Shown: positions 18,218 to 29,003, numbered from the stretch's first letter. The stretch is DNA of 43,057 bases from an uncultured Collinsella sp. (GCA_934630375.1 CAKTVQ010000013.1:1-43057); one strand, 5' to 3'. Notes: generated from the letters alone by a model not told the origin. Program-made: numbers and translations.

Positions 18218-19093
18218 ATGAATTGCCCGGTCACCGCTCGTCCCACCGTTATCGTTATCTCCGACTCGCTCGGTGATACCGCTTGTGAGGTGGTGCTTGC
18301 GGCGTCCGGGCAATTTGATGAAGGGGCTTTTCGCGTTTTGCGTCTGCCTAAGGTGACCTCTGTGGAGCAGGTCAAGTCATTTGTGGGGCCGCGCGTCGAT
18401 GCGGACCATCGCGATATTGCCGTGTTCCACACCATTGTCGATCCGGCGCTTCGCGCCCGCGTGCTCGATTACCTGGGTATGCTGCATATCCGTTCGGTCG
18501 ACCTGATCGGCCCGACGCTTGCCGTGCTGTCGTCGCTCATCGGTGTGCCGCCCAAGGGCGTTGCGGGCGTGATTCACAAGACCGATGACCGCTATTTCCA
18601 TCGTATCGAGGCCATGGAGTATTTCGTTGAGCACGATGACGGTCGTGGTTGCGACGATCTGTCGGGTGCCGATATCGTGCTGCTGGGTGTGTCGCGTACA
18701 TCCAAGACGCCGCTGTCGATGTATTTAGCCTATCAGGGCTACAAGGTCGCCAATGTCCCACTGGCGCATGGCATGGAGCCGCCCAAGTCGATTTACGAGG
18801 TCGACCCGATGCGCCTGTTCGGCCTGATTTCGACCGTCGATGTGATTTCCGAAATTCGCGATAGCCGCTTGGGCGATGACTACGCCCGTGCCGTTGCCGG
18901 CTCCTATGCCGAGCCCGAGAGCGTGCGTAGTGAGCTTGCGGAAGCCCGCGCGCTCATGAAACGCCTGGGCTGCTTTGTAGTGCGTACCGACGGCAAAGCC
19001 ATCGAGGAAAGCGCTGCCGAGATCATTGCTCACCTCGAAGAGATTCAAGAGGCAAGAGCCCGCCGTGCCGCCCGCCGCGCTCAACAAAAGTAG
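18218..19093 (+). CDS. ppsR: PPDK/PEP synthase regulatory protein (kinase and pyrophosphorylase)
   Basis: A DUF299 protein (291 aa) that switches pyruvate phosphate dikinase off by ADP-dependent phosphorylation of a threonine and on again by Pi-dependent removal. The unusual P-loop G157-VSRTSKT-164 and the downstream KTDDRYFHRIEAMEYFVEHD (about 125-145) are the family hallmarks. Its presumed target, ppdK, is the next gene, 326 bases on. The end is Arg/Ala-rich. AAGGAG lies five bases before the ATG. Whether it favours PPDK or PEP synthase is decided here by the neighbour. Confidence 0.93.
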   Translation: MNCPVTARPTVIVISDSLGDTACEVVLAASGQFDEGAFRVLRLPKVTSVEQVKSFVGPRVDADHRDIAVFHTIVDPALRARVLDYLGMLHIRSVDLIGPTLAVLSSLIGVPPKGVAGVIHKTDDRYFHRIEAMEYFVEHDDGRGCDDLSGADIVLLGVSRTSKTPLSMYLAYQGYKVANVPLAHGMEPPKSIYEVDPMRLFGLISTVDVISEIRDSRLGDDYARAVAGSYAEPESVRSELAEARALMKRLGCFVVRTDGKAIEESAAEIIAHLEEIQEARARRAARRAQQK

Positions 19094-19155
19094 CTCACTT
19101 GGGACAAGGTTGTTTGGGTAGCTAATTTGGGACGGGGCTCTTTTAGCTACCCAAA
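19091..19155 (+). repeat. repeat copies B1 and B2 with a 13-bp perfect hairpin
   Basis: From the ppsR stop onward two related units follow: TAGCTCACTTGGGACAAGG at 19091 and TAGCTAATTTGGGACGGGG from about 19119, both resembling the copy after rsfS at 11066. TTTGGGTAGCTAA (19113-19125) and TTAGCTACCCAAA (19143-19155) pair perfectly around a 17-base loop. No U-run follows on either strand, so this is not a classical terminator, although it may protect or end the ppsR mRNA. Confidence 0.6.
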
Positions 19156-19419
19156 GAGAATACTTGGAAATAATGCTGATAAATGGTAAAGCGATTTAGC
19201 AAAAACATCGCATCCTACCTGCATTTTCCTTGTAGTGGTATCTTCATAAGGTAACCACCTTTACCTACCGTTTACCGCCGGTTTTAGCACGTTTACCAAA
19301 CCGCGCACCCTCTGCTCAAGCCTGTCCAAAACCCGCCGTATAGTTCCCTCACGGCCCGCATCCGGCGGGTCGATTCGTTACCACGGTCGTGCGCGTAAGC
19401 GCATGGAAGGGGAAGTATC
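19156..19419 (+). promoter_or_regulatory. ppdK upstream region with repeated TTTACC sites
   Basis: This relatively AT-rich gap holds TTTACC three times in direct order (19260, 19271, 19292; spacings 11 and 21 bases) and once inverted (GGTAAA at 19185). It also has an inverted repeat AAGGT-AACC-ACCTT at 19248-19261. A second inverted repeat, ACCCGCCG (19331-19338) with CGGCGGGT (19363-19370), surrounds a TATAGT at 19339-19344 that could be a -10 element, without a convincing -35. I see no coding sequence. The layout suggests a regulator-bound ppdK promoter. Confidence 0.45.
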
Positions 19420-22170
<2,751 letters not shown>

Positions 22171-22208
22171 CGTTTAGCGTTTAGACGCCTAGCGTAGCCC
22201 CCCTTCAT

Positions 22209-22238
22209 ACCGCCCGTCTCATTCGTGAGGCGGGCGGT
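22209..22238 (+). terminator. strong hairpin after ppdK, probable terminator
   Basis: ACCGCCCGTCTCA (22209-22221) pairs with TGAGGCGGGCGGT (22226-22238) through 13 positions with one G-T wobble, closed by a TTCG tetraloop. The following bases are only loosely U-rich (GTTTTGTCTTTTTG further on), so efficiency is uncertain. Confidence 0.55.
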
Positions 22239-22283
22239 TATCATGTGCGGGTTTTGTCTTTTTGTCTGCGTAAAAAATTGTTC

Positions 22284-22311
22284 TTGCAGCAGAAACCCGC
22301 GCGTGTATACT
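22284..22311 (+). promoter_or_regulatory. promoter for rplS
   Basis: TTGCAG (22284-22289) and TATACT (22306-22311) are spaced by 16 bases. The predicted start is near 22318, leaving a leader of about 63 bases. Confidence 0.65.
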
Positions 22312-22332
22312 CGAATACGTTTGTTCAACTAC

Positions 22333-22356
22333 GTGCCGGCCAAGGTGGTACGGCAC
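22333..22356 (+). promoter_or_regulatory. hairpin in the rplS leader
   Basis: GTGCCG (22333-22338) and CGGCAC (22351-22356) form a 6-bp stem with a 12-base loop, 12 bases upstream of the AAGGA box. L19 leaders with autoregulatory roles are known in other phyla; similarity to them is not shown here. Confidence 0.35.
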
Positions 22357-22380
22357 CTCTAGAAGAGTAAGGAATTGCAC

Positions 22381-22722
22381 ATGGATTACATCCGCGCAAT
22401 CGAGCGTCAGCAGATCCGCGAGGACATTCCTCAGGTTCGCGTCGCCGACAACGTCAAGGTTCACTACCGCATTAAGGAAGGCGACCGCGAGCGCATCCAG
22501 GTTTTCCAGGGCGACGTCATCCGCATGGCCGGCGCCGGTGCCCGCGAGACCTTCACCGTCCGCAAGATGTCCTTCGGTGTCGGTGTTGAGCGTACCTTCC
22601 CGCTTCACAGCCCCAAGATCGCCAAGCTCGAGGTCGTCCGTCATGGTCGCGTCCGTCGCGCCAAGCTGTACTACCTCCGCGACAAGGTGGGCAAGGCTGC
22701 TCGCATCCCCGAGAAGCGCTAA
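22381..22722 (+). CDS. rplS: 50S ribosomal protein L19
   Basis: L19 (113 aa) sits at the 30S-50S interface. Its conserved segments are intact: [58 protein letters not shown] and [18 protein letters not shown]. The ATG at 22381 lies seven bases after AAGGA; an in-frame TTG at 22375 overlaps that spacer and is unlikely. It has its own promoter and terminator, so unlike in many bacteria it is not directly part of the rpsP-trmD operon, which lies about 8 kb upstream. Confidence 0.97.
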   Translation: MDYIRAIERQQIREDIPQVRVADNVKVHYRIKEGDRERIQVFQGDVIRMAGAGARETFTVRKMSFGVGVERTFPLHSPKIAKLEVVRHGRVRRAKLYYLRDKVGKAARIPEKR

Positions 22723-22756
22723 GAAGATCGCAGCGTCTGTCCACTCGTTTGGACAC

Positions 22757-22786
22757 AAGGGTCACCTTCGGGTGGCCCTTCTTTTT
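22757..22786 (+). terminator. intrinsic terminator after rplS
   Basis: AAGGGTCACC (22757-22766) pairs with GGTGGCCCTT (22771-22780) around a TTCG tetraloop, with CTTTTT immediately after. This is a textbook rho-independent site. Confidence 0.9.
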
Positions 22787-22815
22787 ATCTGATTTGCATG
22801 CAAGGAGGGCCTGGT

Positions 22816-23604
22816 ATGGCCAACATGACGAGCTCTGTTTCGGCTTCGCAGGTTGCCGGCGAGTTGGCGAGCGCCACGTTCGAGGAGATTCCCACCCTCG
22901 TGGAGCACTATCGCGAGGATCCGCGCCAGCAGGTAATTAAAGCTTGCGAGCGTGCCCTTAAGCGCCATGCCAAGGAGCTTGCCGAGCGCGAGCGCGTCAA
23001 CGGCATGTATGAGCTTATGCACGAACTCGGTGGCGATGGTGTGGTCGTGGGTGTCGACGAGGTGGGTCGCGGCTCGGTGGCCGGTCCACTGACGGTGTGC
23101 GCCGTGTGCCTTCCCATGGAGCCGCGCGTTTGGGGCATCAATGATTCCAAAAAGCTCACGCCCGCGCGCCGCGAGTTGCTCTCAGTGAAGATTGCCGAGG
23201 TGGCGACGGCGATCGGTTTTTGCCATATCGCGCCGAAGGATATCGATGAGATGGGCATGGCCCGTGCTATCCGTGTCGCCGTCGAGGGCGCCGTGGCCGA
23301 TACGAGACTTGAACCCGACTGCGTCCTCATGGATGGCAACCCCTTGGGCGCCGTTCCTAACGAGCGCGATGTGGTGAAGGGCGATGCCAAAATCGCCTGC
23401 ATCGCCGCGGCGTCCATCATGGCCAAGGTCACACGTGACGAGATGATGGTCGAGTACGACGCCGAGTATCCTGAGTACCATCTGGCCGAGTCGAAGGGCT
23501 ATGCAAGCCCCGAGCATATCGACGCCATTCGCAAACATGGACTTTGTCCACTGCACCGCGTGAGCTTTTGCGGAAACTTTCTGCAGACTGAGCGCCTTTT
23601 TTAG
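22816..23604 (+). CDS. rnhB: ribonuclease HII
   Basis: Removes RNA from RNA-DNA hybrids and single ribonucleotides from DNA. The first catalytic pair is D81-E82 in GVDEVGRGSVAG; the LMDGNPLG and KGDAKIACIAAASIMAKVTRD blocks carry the remaining acidic residues and the substrate-binding serines. About 70 residues precede the catalytic core, as in the longer RnhB form of B. subtilis. I start at ATG 22816 (262 aa), six bases after GGAGGG; the ATG at 22798 lies before that box. It is transcribed from within the 90-base gap after the rplS terminator, where I see no clear promoter. Confidence 0.95.
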   Translation: MANMTSSVSASQVAGELASATFEEIPTLVEHYREDPRQQVIKACERALKRHAKELAERERVNGMYELMHELGGDGVVVGVDEVGRGSVAGPLTVCAVCLPMEPRVWGINDSKKLTPARRELLSVKIAEVATAIGFCHIAPKDIDEMGMARAIRVAVEGAVADTRLEPDCVLMDGNPLGAVPNERDVVKGDAKIACIAAASIMAKVTRDEMMVEYDAEYPEYHLAESKGYASPEHIDAIRKHGLCPLHRVSFCGNFLQTERLF

Positions 23605-23653
23605 GTCAATTGTGGAGACAGGGACCTTAAAGGTTCTATAAACCTGCTGGTAG

Positions 23654-23695
23654 CGGGCCGTATGCAACACCATTGTTGCGTACGGCCCGTTTTTT
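23654..23695 (+). terminator. intrinsic terminator after rnhB
   Basis: A 16-position stem (23654-23669 with 23674-23689) starts CGGGCCGTA and ends TACGGCCCG, with one T-G wobble and a CCAT loop. TTTTTT follows at 23690-23695. This is the longest near-perfect stem in the window. Confidence 0.92.
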
Positions 23696-23793
23696 GACGG
23701 CATTTGGTCAGCTTTTGGTTTGCTTCCGGTACTTACCCGCATGAAAGGTGCCCTCATCATCGGGGCAATGCAGCGTGCGGGAAAGGAGACCCC

Positions 23794-24279
23794 ATGAGTG
23801 CCGCAAGCAAAAAGAGCAAGACGCAGCAGCTCAAGGAGCGTTGGGAAAACGGCGAGCTCGACTGCGGGGCGATGACGCCCGAGCTTATCAGGGGACTCAG
23901 TCCCCGCGAGCTGGGCATGCTGGGTGAGCTGATCACCATCGATTACTTTAACGAGCGCGGCTACACCTTGCTGGAGCAGGGATATCGTTGCTCCGAGGGC
24001 GAGGCCGATCTGGTGCTGCTCGATGAGCTCGACGATGTCGTGGTGATGGCCGAGGTCAAGACCAGACGCGTTGCACTGGATTGCAGCACGCGGGTCTTTC
24101 CCGAGGAGGCCGTGGACGCCCAAAAGCAACGCCGCTACCGCCGCATCGCAAGTTGCTATCTCATGGAGCATTATCCGCTCAAGGCGATTCGCTTCGATGC
24201 CGTGGGTGTCACCATTCGTGGCGGGCATATCGCCGAGATCGAGCATCAGTACAACGCATTCGATTGGCAGGTGTCGTGA
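23794..24279 (+). CDS. yraN: YraN/UPF0102 family nuclease-fold protein
   Basis: A restriction-endonuclease-like fold protein of the UPF0102 family, whose role is unresolved but which is almost always found beside rnhB and comM. The core starts at about residue 45 (LGMLGELITIDYFNERGYTL) and carries the acidic and lysine positions in EADLVLLDE and VVMAEVKTR. About 40 hydrophilic residues precede the core, longer than the usual 120-aa YraN; the total is 161 aa. Start: ATG 23794 behind AAAGGAGA. The stop shares one base with the comM start. No promoter is obvious in the 98 bases after the rnhB terminator. Confidence 0.85.
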   Translation: MSAASKKSKTQQLKERWENGELDCGAMTPELIRGLSPRELGMLGELITIDYFNERGYTLLEQGYRCSEGEADLVLLDELDDVVVMAEVKTRRVALDCSTRVFPEEAVDAQKQRRYRRIASCYLMEHYPLKAIRFDAVGVTIRGGHIAEIEHQYNAFDWQVS

Positions 24280-25802
24280 TGGCGTTCGAGACGTTTGCCG
24301 TTCACGCGGCCTGCATCCGCGGCGTCGAGGCAATTCCCGTCACGGTTGAGGTCTCGCTTGCCGGCGGCGTTCCGGGTATTCAGATGCTCGGCATTCCGAG
24401 TATGGAGGTGATGGAGTCACGCGGTCGTATTCGCTGTGCGATGCGCTCCGCCGGGTTCGAGATCCCGCGCTCGGGCATTACGGTCAATCTGGCGCCCGGC
24501 GATATTCGCAAGACCGGTAGCGGCTTTGATCTGCCCATCGCCATCGCGGTGTTGGCGGCCGATGGCCAGATTCCCCGTGACAACCTCGATCGTTGTCTTA
24601 TTGCTGGTGAGCTTGGCTTGGACGGTACGGTGCTTCCTGTCAAGGGCGAGGTGGCGTTTCAGCTGCTGGCTCGCGACATGGGGCTGTCCTTTATCGCCGG
24701 CAGGTCCGACCAGCATGTGCCGCTTGCGGGCGTTGATTGCGGCTTTATCGATCATCTGTCTCAGCTTGCTCGCGGCATGGGCGATGCCGTGCGTCATTAT
24801 CTGGATTCCGAGGGCGTCGAGGTGACCTTTGAGCCCGAGCTCGACTATGCCGACGTACTGGGGCAGGAAGTCGCTAAACGCGGCATGGCGCTGGCGGCAG
24901 CGGGTGAGCTCGGTTTGCTTATGATCGGGTCCCCGGGATCGGGCAAGACGATGCTCGCCCGTCGTATGACCGGCATCCTGCCCGAGCTTTCTGTTGAGGA
25001 CCAGCAGGAGGCGCTGTGCATCCATTCGGTCTTGGGTGAGAACATCGATGGCTTATTGGCAGGTCATCGGCCCTTCCGCAGTCCCCACCACAGTATTTCG
25101 ACCGCAGGCCTTATCGGCGGCGGGCGCCCGGTGCACCCGGGTGAGATCAGCCTTGCTCATGGCGGCGTGCTCTTTTTGGACGAGCTTGCCGAGTTTCCCA
25201 CGGGTGTGCTGCAGACGCTGCGTCAGCCTATCGAACGCGGTTATGTGAGGATCGTACGCGTCGACGGGGCCTTTACCTTCCCGTCGCGCTTTCAGCTGCT
25301 GGCTGCGAGCAATCCCTGCCCCTGCGGCTTTTTGGGCGATCGTGAGGTGCCGTGTCGCTGCTCGGCGGCGATGGTCGAGCGTTATCGGTCTAAACTGCGC
25401 GGTCCTTTGGCCGACCGTATCGACATGATGATCGATGTGACCCGTCCCGACCCCCAAGTGATTATCGAGGGTGCGGAGGGTATGTCGTCTGCCGAGTTGC
25501 GTGACTACGTTGTGCGCGGTCGCGCTTTTCGCGCTTGGCGCGAATCCCGTATGGACGATGCGGATGCCGAGGCCGAGGATGATGAGACGCGGTCCATTGA
25601 CGGCGTCGTTTCGACCTTTGAGCTCGATGATGCGGCGGAGAAGTGTGTGCTCGGCCTGTCGAAGCGCACGCATCTCACGGGCCGCGGCATCGTGCGCCTG
25701 GTTCGTATCGCGCGTACAATCGCCGATGTCGCCGAGAGCGAGCAAGTGACGCAGGACCACGTGCTCGAGGCGGCGATGTATCAGGGAAGGAGGGACCAAT
25801 GA
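24279..25802 (+). CDS. comM: YifB/ComM family Mg chelatase-like AAA ATPase
   Basis: A ring-forming AAA+ helicase which, in the studied ComM proteins, drives branch migration during integration of incoming DNA. The N-terminal Lon-C-like fold (about 1-170) shows GVPGIQMLGIPSMEVMESR and APGDIRKTGSGFDLPIA. Walker A is GSPGSGKTMLARR with K223; Walker B is LFLDELAEF with D301-E302. The conserved RSPHHSIS, SNPCPCG and ERYRSKLRGPLADRIDM elements follow. The length from ATG 24279 is 507 aa; upstream in-frame codons lie inside yraN. It partners with dprA, whose start overlaps its stop. Confidence 0.93.
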   Translation: MAFETFAVHAACIRGVEAIPVTVEVSLAGGVPGIQMLGIPSMEVMESRGRIRCAMRSAGFEIPRSGITVNLAPGDIRKTGSGFDLPIAIAVLAADGQIPRDNLDRCLIAGELGLDGTVLPVKGEVAFQLLARDMGLSFIAGRSDQHVPLAGVDCGFIDHLSQLARGMGDAVRHYLDSEGVEVTFEPELDYADVLGQEVAKRGMALAAAGELGLLMIGSPGSGKTMLARRMTGILPELSVEDQQEALCIHSVLGENIDGLLAGHRPFRSPHHSISTAGLIGGGRPVHPGEISLAHGGVLFLDELAEFPTGVLQTLRQPIERGYVRIVRVDGAFTFPSRFQLLAASNPCPCGFLGDREVPCRCSAAMVERYRSKLRGPLADRIDMMIDVTRPDPQVIIEGAEGMSSAELRDYVVRGRAFRAWRESRMDDADAEAEDDETRSIDGVVSTFELDDAAEKCVLGLSKRTHLTGRGIVRLVRIARTIADVAESEQVTQDHVLEAAMYQGRRDQ

Positions 25803-26734
25803 TGGCCGAGGGGACCTTCGAGCTGCATCCAGGTGATGCGTTGTATCCCGAGACTGTTTTGGAGCTTTCTGATGTACCCCAGACGCTCTATGTGCGCGGC
25901 AACCCCGAGGTGCTTTCGACGCCCGCGCTCTCCATCATCGGCGCGCGCAAGGCCTCGCCGTATGGTCTTGCCGTGGCAGAGCTTGCGGCAAAGGTGGCGG
26001 TCGAGGCGGGAGTGACGGTGGTTTCGGGCGGCGCGGTCGGTTGTGACCAGGCTTCGGGTTGGGCTGCGGTCAACGCTGGCGGCAAACACGTCGTGGTGCT
26101 GGGGACGGGCGCTGACGTGGTCTATCCGCGCTCGAGCGCTGGCCTCATCACGCGCACGCTCGATACGGGTGGCGCGGTCGTGTCGATCTCTCCGTGGGGC
26201 ATGGGTCCGCGCAAGTTTGCCTTTCCGCGCCGCAATCGCGTGATCGCGGCCCTGTCGCAAGCCCTCTTTGTATCCGAGGCGGGTATGCCTTCCGGGACGT
26301 TTTCTACAGCCGAGACTGCTATGGATTTGGGGCGAGAACTTCTTGCTGTGCCGGGGTCGATCCTATCGCCCGAGTCGCGTGGCACGAATTACCTCATTGC
26401 GAACGGTGCCTGCTGCATCATCGACGAGGAATCTATCGAGATGGCTATCTCACGCATCTACGGCACCCTGCGCTACTCGCGCCCCGATGCTCCCGGCATT
26501 GCCGACCTGGATCAAACACAGCAGACCGTGATGCATGCGCTCATCGCCTCTCCGCTCAAAGTCGACGACATCGCGGCGCTCGTCTCGCTCGATGCCGTCG
26601 GCGTACTCAAACTCCTGGGTTCGCTTGAGTTCGAGGGTCTTATCGAGCGCATGATGGATGGAAGGTATGCGCCCTCCAAGTTTGCCCTTCACGCCCAGAC
26701 GCCCTTCGGTCACAATGGAAAACGTGTCAATTAG
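25799..26734 (+). CDS. dprA: DNA-processing protein DprA
   Basis: Loads RecA onto incoming single-stranded DNA during transformation. The Rossmann-like core contains GARKASPYG, SGGAVGCDQASGWAAV, VLGTGADVVYP and FPRRNRVIAALSQAL, followed by SGTFSTAETAMDLGRELLAVPG. A winged-helix C-terminal domain covers about 240-300. The length is 311 aa, lacking a long N-terminal SAM domain. Two adjacent ATGs (25799, 25802) are both well placed behind AGGAGG; the first overlaps the comM stop as ATGA. In many Firmicutes topA follows dprA; here trmFO does. Confidence 0.94.
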   Translation: MMAEGTFELHPGDALYPETVLELSDVPQTLYVRGNPEVLSTPALSIIGARKASPYGLAVAELAAKVAVEAGVTVVSGGAVGCDQASGWAAVNAGGKHVVVLGTGADVVYPRSSAGLITRTLDTGGAVVSISPWGMGPRKFAFPRRNRVIAALSQALFVSEAGMPSGTFSTAETAMDLGRELLAVPGSILSPESRGTNYLIANGACCIIDEESIEMAISRIYGTLRYSRPDAPGIADLDQTQQTVMHALIASPLKVDDIAALVSLDAVGVLKLLGSLEFEGLIERMMDGRYAPSKFALHAQTPFGHNGKRVN

Positions 26735-26748
26735 AAAGGTGTTTGCAG

Positions 26749-28086
26749 ATGCAGTTCGATCAGGTAACGGTTATCGGTGGCGGTCTGGCGGGTTCGGAAT
26801 GCGCGATCCAGCTGGCAGACCGCGGTTTTGCCGTAAAGCTGTGCGAGATGCGCCCCCAGGTTAGCTCCCCGGCTCACCATACCGATCACTTGGCAGAGCT
26901 CGTCTGCTCCAATTCGTTTAAGTCGACCCGTCCGGATTCCGCGGCTGGTTTGCTGAAGGCCGAGCTTGAGCGCATGGGTTCAGTCCTGCTCGATTGTGCC
27001 CATCGCGCGGCTGTTCCCGCCGGTGGCGCCTTGGCGGTCGACCGCGGCAAGTTTTCCGAGCTTGTCGAGGCCGAAGTTGCCGCTCGTCCCAATATCGAGG
27101 TCGTGCACGGCGAGGTCACGCAGATTCCCGAAGGCCATGTGGTCATTGCCGCTGGTCCCCTGTGCTCGCCTGCGCTGAGCGAGGAGGTCATGAAGCTCGT
27201 CGGTGGCGACGCCCTTGCGTTCTTCGATGCCGCGGCGCCGATCGTCGATGCCTCCACGCTCGATATGGACGTGCTGTTTTCGCAGTCGCGCTACGAGGAG
27301 CAGGGGAGCGGCGACTATCTCAACGCTCCGCTCAACAAGGAGGAGTACGAGGCCTTTATCGAGGCACTTACCACGGCCGACCGCGTGGTGCTCAAAGACT
27401 TTGAGGGCGGCGATCTGTTTCAGGCCTGCCAACCTGCCGAGGAAGTTGCGCGCACCGGCAAGGACGCCATTCGCTTTGGCGCCATGAAGCCCGTCGGCCT
27501 CACCGACCCGCGAACCGGACGTCGCCCTTGGGCGGCGATTCAGCTGCGTGCCGAGAACAAGGAGAAGACCGCCTATAACCTGGTGGGCTTCCAGACCAAC
27601 CTGACCTTTGGCGAGCAGAAGCGCGTCTTCCATATGGTGCCGGGCCTGGAGAACGCTGAGTTCTTCCGCTACGGTGTCATGCACCGCAACACCTTTGTCG
27701 ACGCCCCGCACGTGCTCGATGGCACCTTTGCCGTGCCTGGTACCGGCGTGCGCCTGGCCGGTCAGATCACCGGCACCGAGGGGTACATGGAAGCCGTGGC
27801 GACCGGTCTGCTCGCGGCGCTTAACACCTATGCCGAGGCAATCGGGGCGGAGCCTGTTGAGCTGCCCCGCGTGGGCGCCCTGGGCGCGCTCGTGGGCTAT
27901 GCGACCGATCCTGCCACCGTGGGCTACCAGCCCATGCATGTCAACTTTGGCCTGGTGCCGCCACTCGAGGACGGTAAGCGCCGCAGCAAGCGCGACCGCT
28001 ACCAGGCCTATGCGGACCGTGCGCTCGAGGCCCTTGATGCCTATCTGGCCACTCGCCCCGATCTGTTTGGAGGCGACCGGTCATAG
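26749..28086 (+). CDS. trmFO: methylenetetrahydrofolate-tRNA-(uracil-5)-methyltransferase
   Basis: A folate- and FAD-dependent enzyme forming ribothymidine at U54 of tRNA. The FAD-binding GGGLAGSE starts at G10. Cysteines C53 (LVCSNSFKS) and C227 (FQACQPAEE) match the two cysteines described as catalytic in the B. subtilis enzyme. GYMEAVATGLLAALN near the end is typical. The length is 445 aa from ATG 26749, with AAAGG upstream; a TTG at 26743 would add two residues. The stop TAG overlaps the proposed ATA start of xerC. Confidence 0.95.
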   Translation: MQFDQVTVIGGGLAGSECAIQLADRGFAVKLCEMRPQVSSPAHHTDHLAELVCSNSFKSTRPDSAAGLLKAELERMGSVLLDCAHRAAVPAGGALAVDRGKFSELVEAEVAARPNIEVVHGEVTQIPEGHVVIAAGPLCSPALSEEVMKLVGGDALAFFDAAAPIVDASTLDMDVLFSQSRYEEQGSGDYLNAPLNKEEYEAFIEALTTADRVVLKDFEGGDLFQACQPAEEVARTGKDAIRFGAMKPVGLTDPRTGRRPWAAIQLRAENKEKTAYNLVGFQTNLTFGEQKRVFHMVPGLENAEFFRYGVMHRNTFVDAPHVLDGTFAVPGTGVRLAGQITGTEGYMEAVATGLLAALNTYAEAIGAEPVELPRVGALGALVGYATDPATVGYQPMHVNFGLVPPLEDGKRRSKRDRYQAYADRALEALDAYLATRPDLFGGDRS

Positions 28087-29003
28087 CCTTTGACCTGTAC
28101 GACACCGTCGACTCGTTTATCGCCTATATCGCACGTGTCGAGGGGCTTTCTCCCAATACGGTGACGGCCTATGGCTCGAGGCTGGAGCGCTTTGCTGCCT
28201 GGTGCGAGCGCGAGGATATCGATGCTTTCGCTGCCGACGTGCGCACCATTCGTCGCTATCTTGCCGAGCTTTCGCGTGAGCAGGTGGCTCCCCGAACGCT
28301 TGCGGCGCATCTGTCGGCTATCCGATCGCTCTATCGATGGATGGCTGCCGAGGGGGTCGTGGAGGGCGATGTGGTCTCGGCAATTTCCTCGCCCAAGCTC
28401 CCGCGCGATCTACCCGGTGTGCTGACGACCCAACAGGTCGAGGCGCTGCTCAAGACGCCTGATACCTCAACACCCGCGGGACTGCGCGATGCGGCGATGC
28501 TCGAGCTGCTCTATGCCTCGGGCGCCCGTATCTCAGAGCTCGCAGCACTCAATGTGGAGTCCATTGCGTGGTCCGAACGCACGCTGCGCCTGTGGGGCAA
28601 GGGGAGCAAAGAACGTATCGTCCCTCTGTATCGTCGTGCGCTCGAGGCGACGCGTCTCTATATTGAGGAGGGGAGGCCGGAGTTGCTCGCTCAGGCAAAG
28701 CGTCGTGACCCCGCTACCGGGCCGCATCCGCTGCTTATATCGGCGCGCGGTAATCGCATGAGTGCCGCCATGCTCAGGCGGCGGTTTCATATGCTGGCGA
28801 CGCTCGCCGGCATTCCGGCCGACATCGCCCCGCATGCGATGCGCCATACCTTTGCGACCGACTTGCTCGAGGGCGGCGCGGACCTGCGCTCGGTTCAAGA
28901 GCTGCTAGGTCATGCGAGCCTGTCCACGACGCAGATCTACACGCATCTCACACCCGATCGGCTTAAGCGGGCTGTGGCTCAAGCCCATCCCCGCGGCGAA
29001 TAG
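28083..29003 (+). CDS. xerC: tyrosine recombinase XerC-like, with unusual start
   Basis: Site-specific recombinase that resolves chromosome dimers at dif. Counted from 28083 the catalytic set is R149 (GARISEL), K173 (GKGSKERIV), H251 and R254 (HAMRHTF), H277 (LGHAS) and Y286 (QIYTHL). The N-terminal DNA-binding domain clearly begins at YDTVDSFIAYIARVEGLSPN, upstream of the first conventional start, GTG 28161. In the open frame between the TGA at 28035 and that GTG there is no ATG, GTG or TTG. GGAGG (28069-28073) points to ATA at 28083, overlapping the trmFO stop as ATAG and giving 306 aa, the normal XerC/D length. CTG 28095 is another option. Confidence 0.85.
   Translation: MAFDLYDTVDSFIAYIARVEGLSPNTVTAYGSRLERFAAWCEREDIDAFAADVRTIRRYLAELSREQVAPRTLAAHLSAIRSLYRWMAAEGVVEGDVVSAISSPKLPRDLPGVLTTQQVEALLKTPDTSTPAGLRDAAMLELLYASGARISELAALNVESIAWSERTLRLWGKGSKERIVPLYRRALEATRLYIEEGRPELLAQAKRRDPATGPHPLLISARGNRMSAAMLRRRFHMLATLAGIPADIAPHAMRHTFATDLLEGGADLRSVQELLGHASLSTTQIYTHLTPDRLKRAVAQAHPRGE

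Noticed and set aside
23741..23797. An 18-codon frame ending in an overlap with the yraN start
   Set aside because: No ribosome binding site before its ATG, and the overlap is likely chance because yraN has its own AAAGGAGA.
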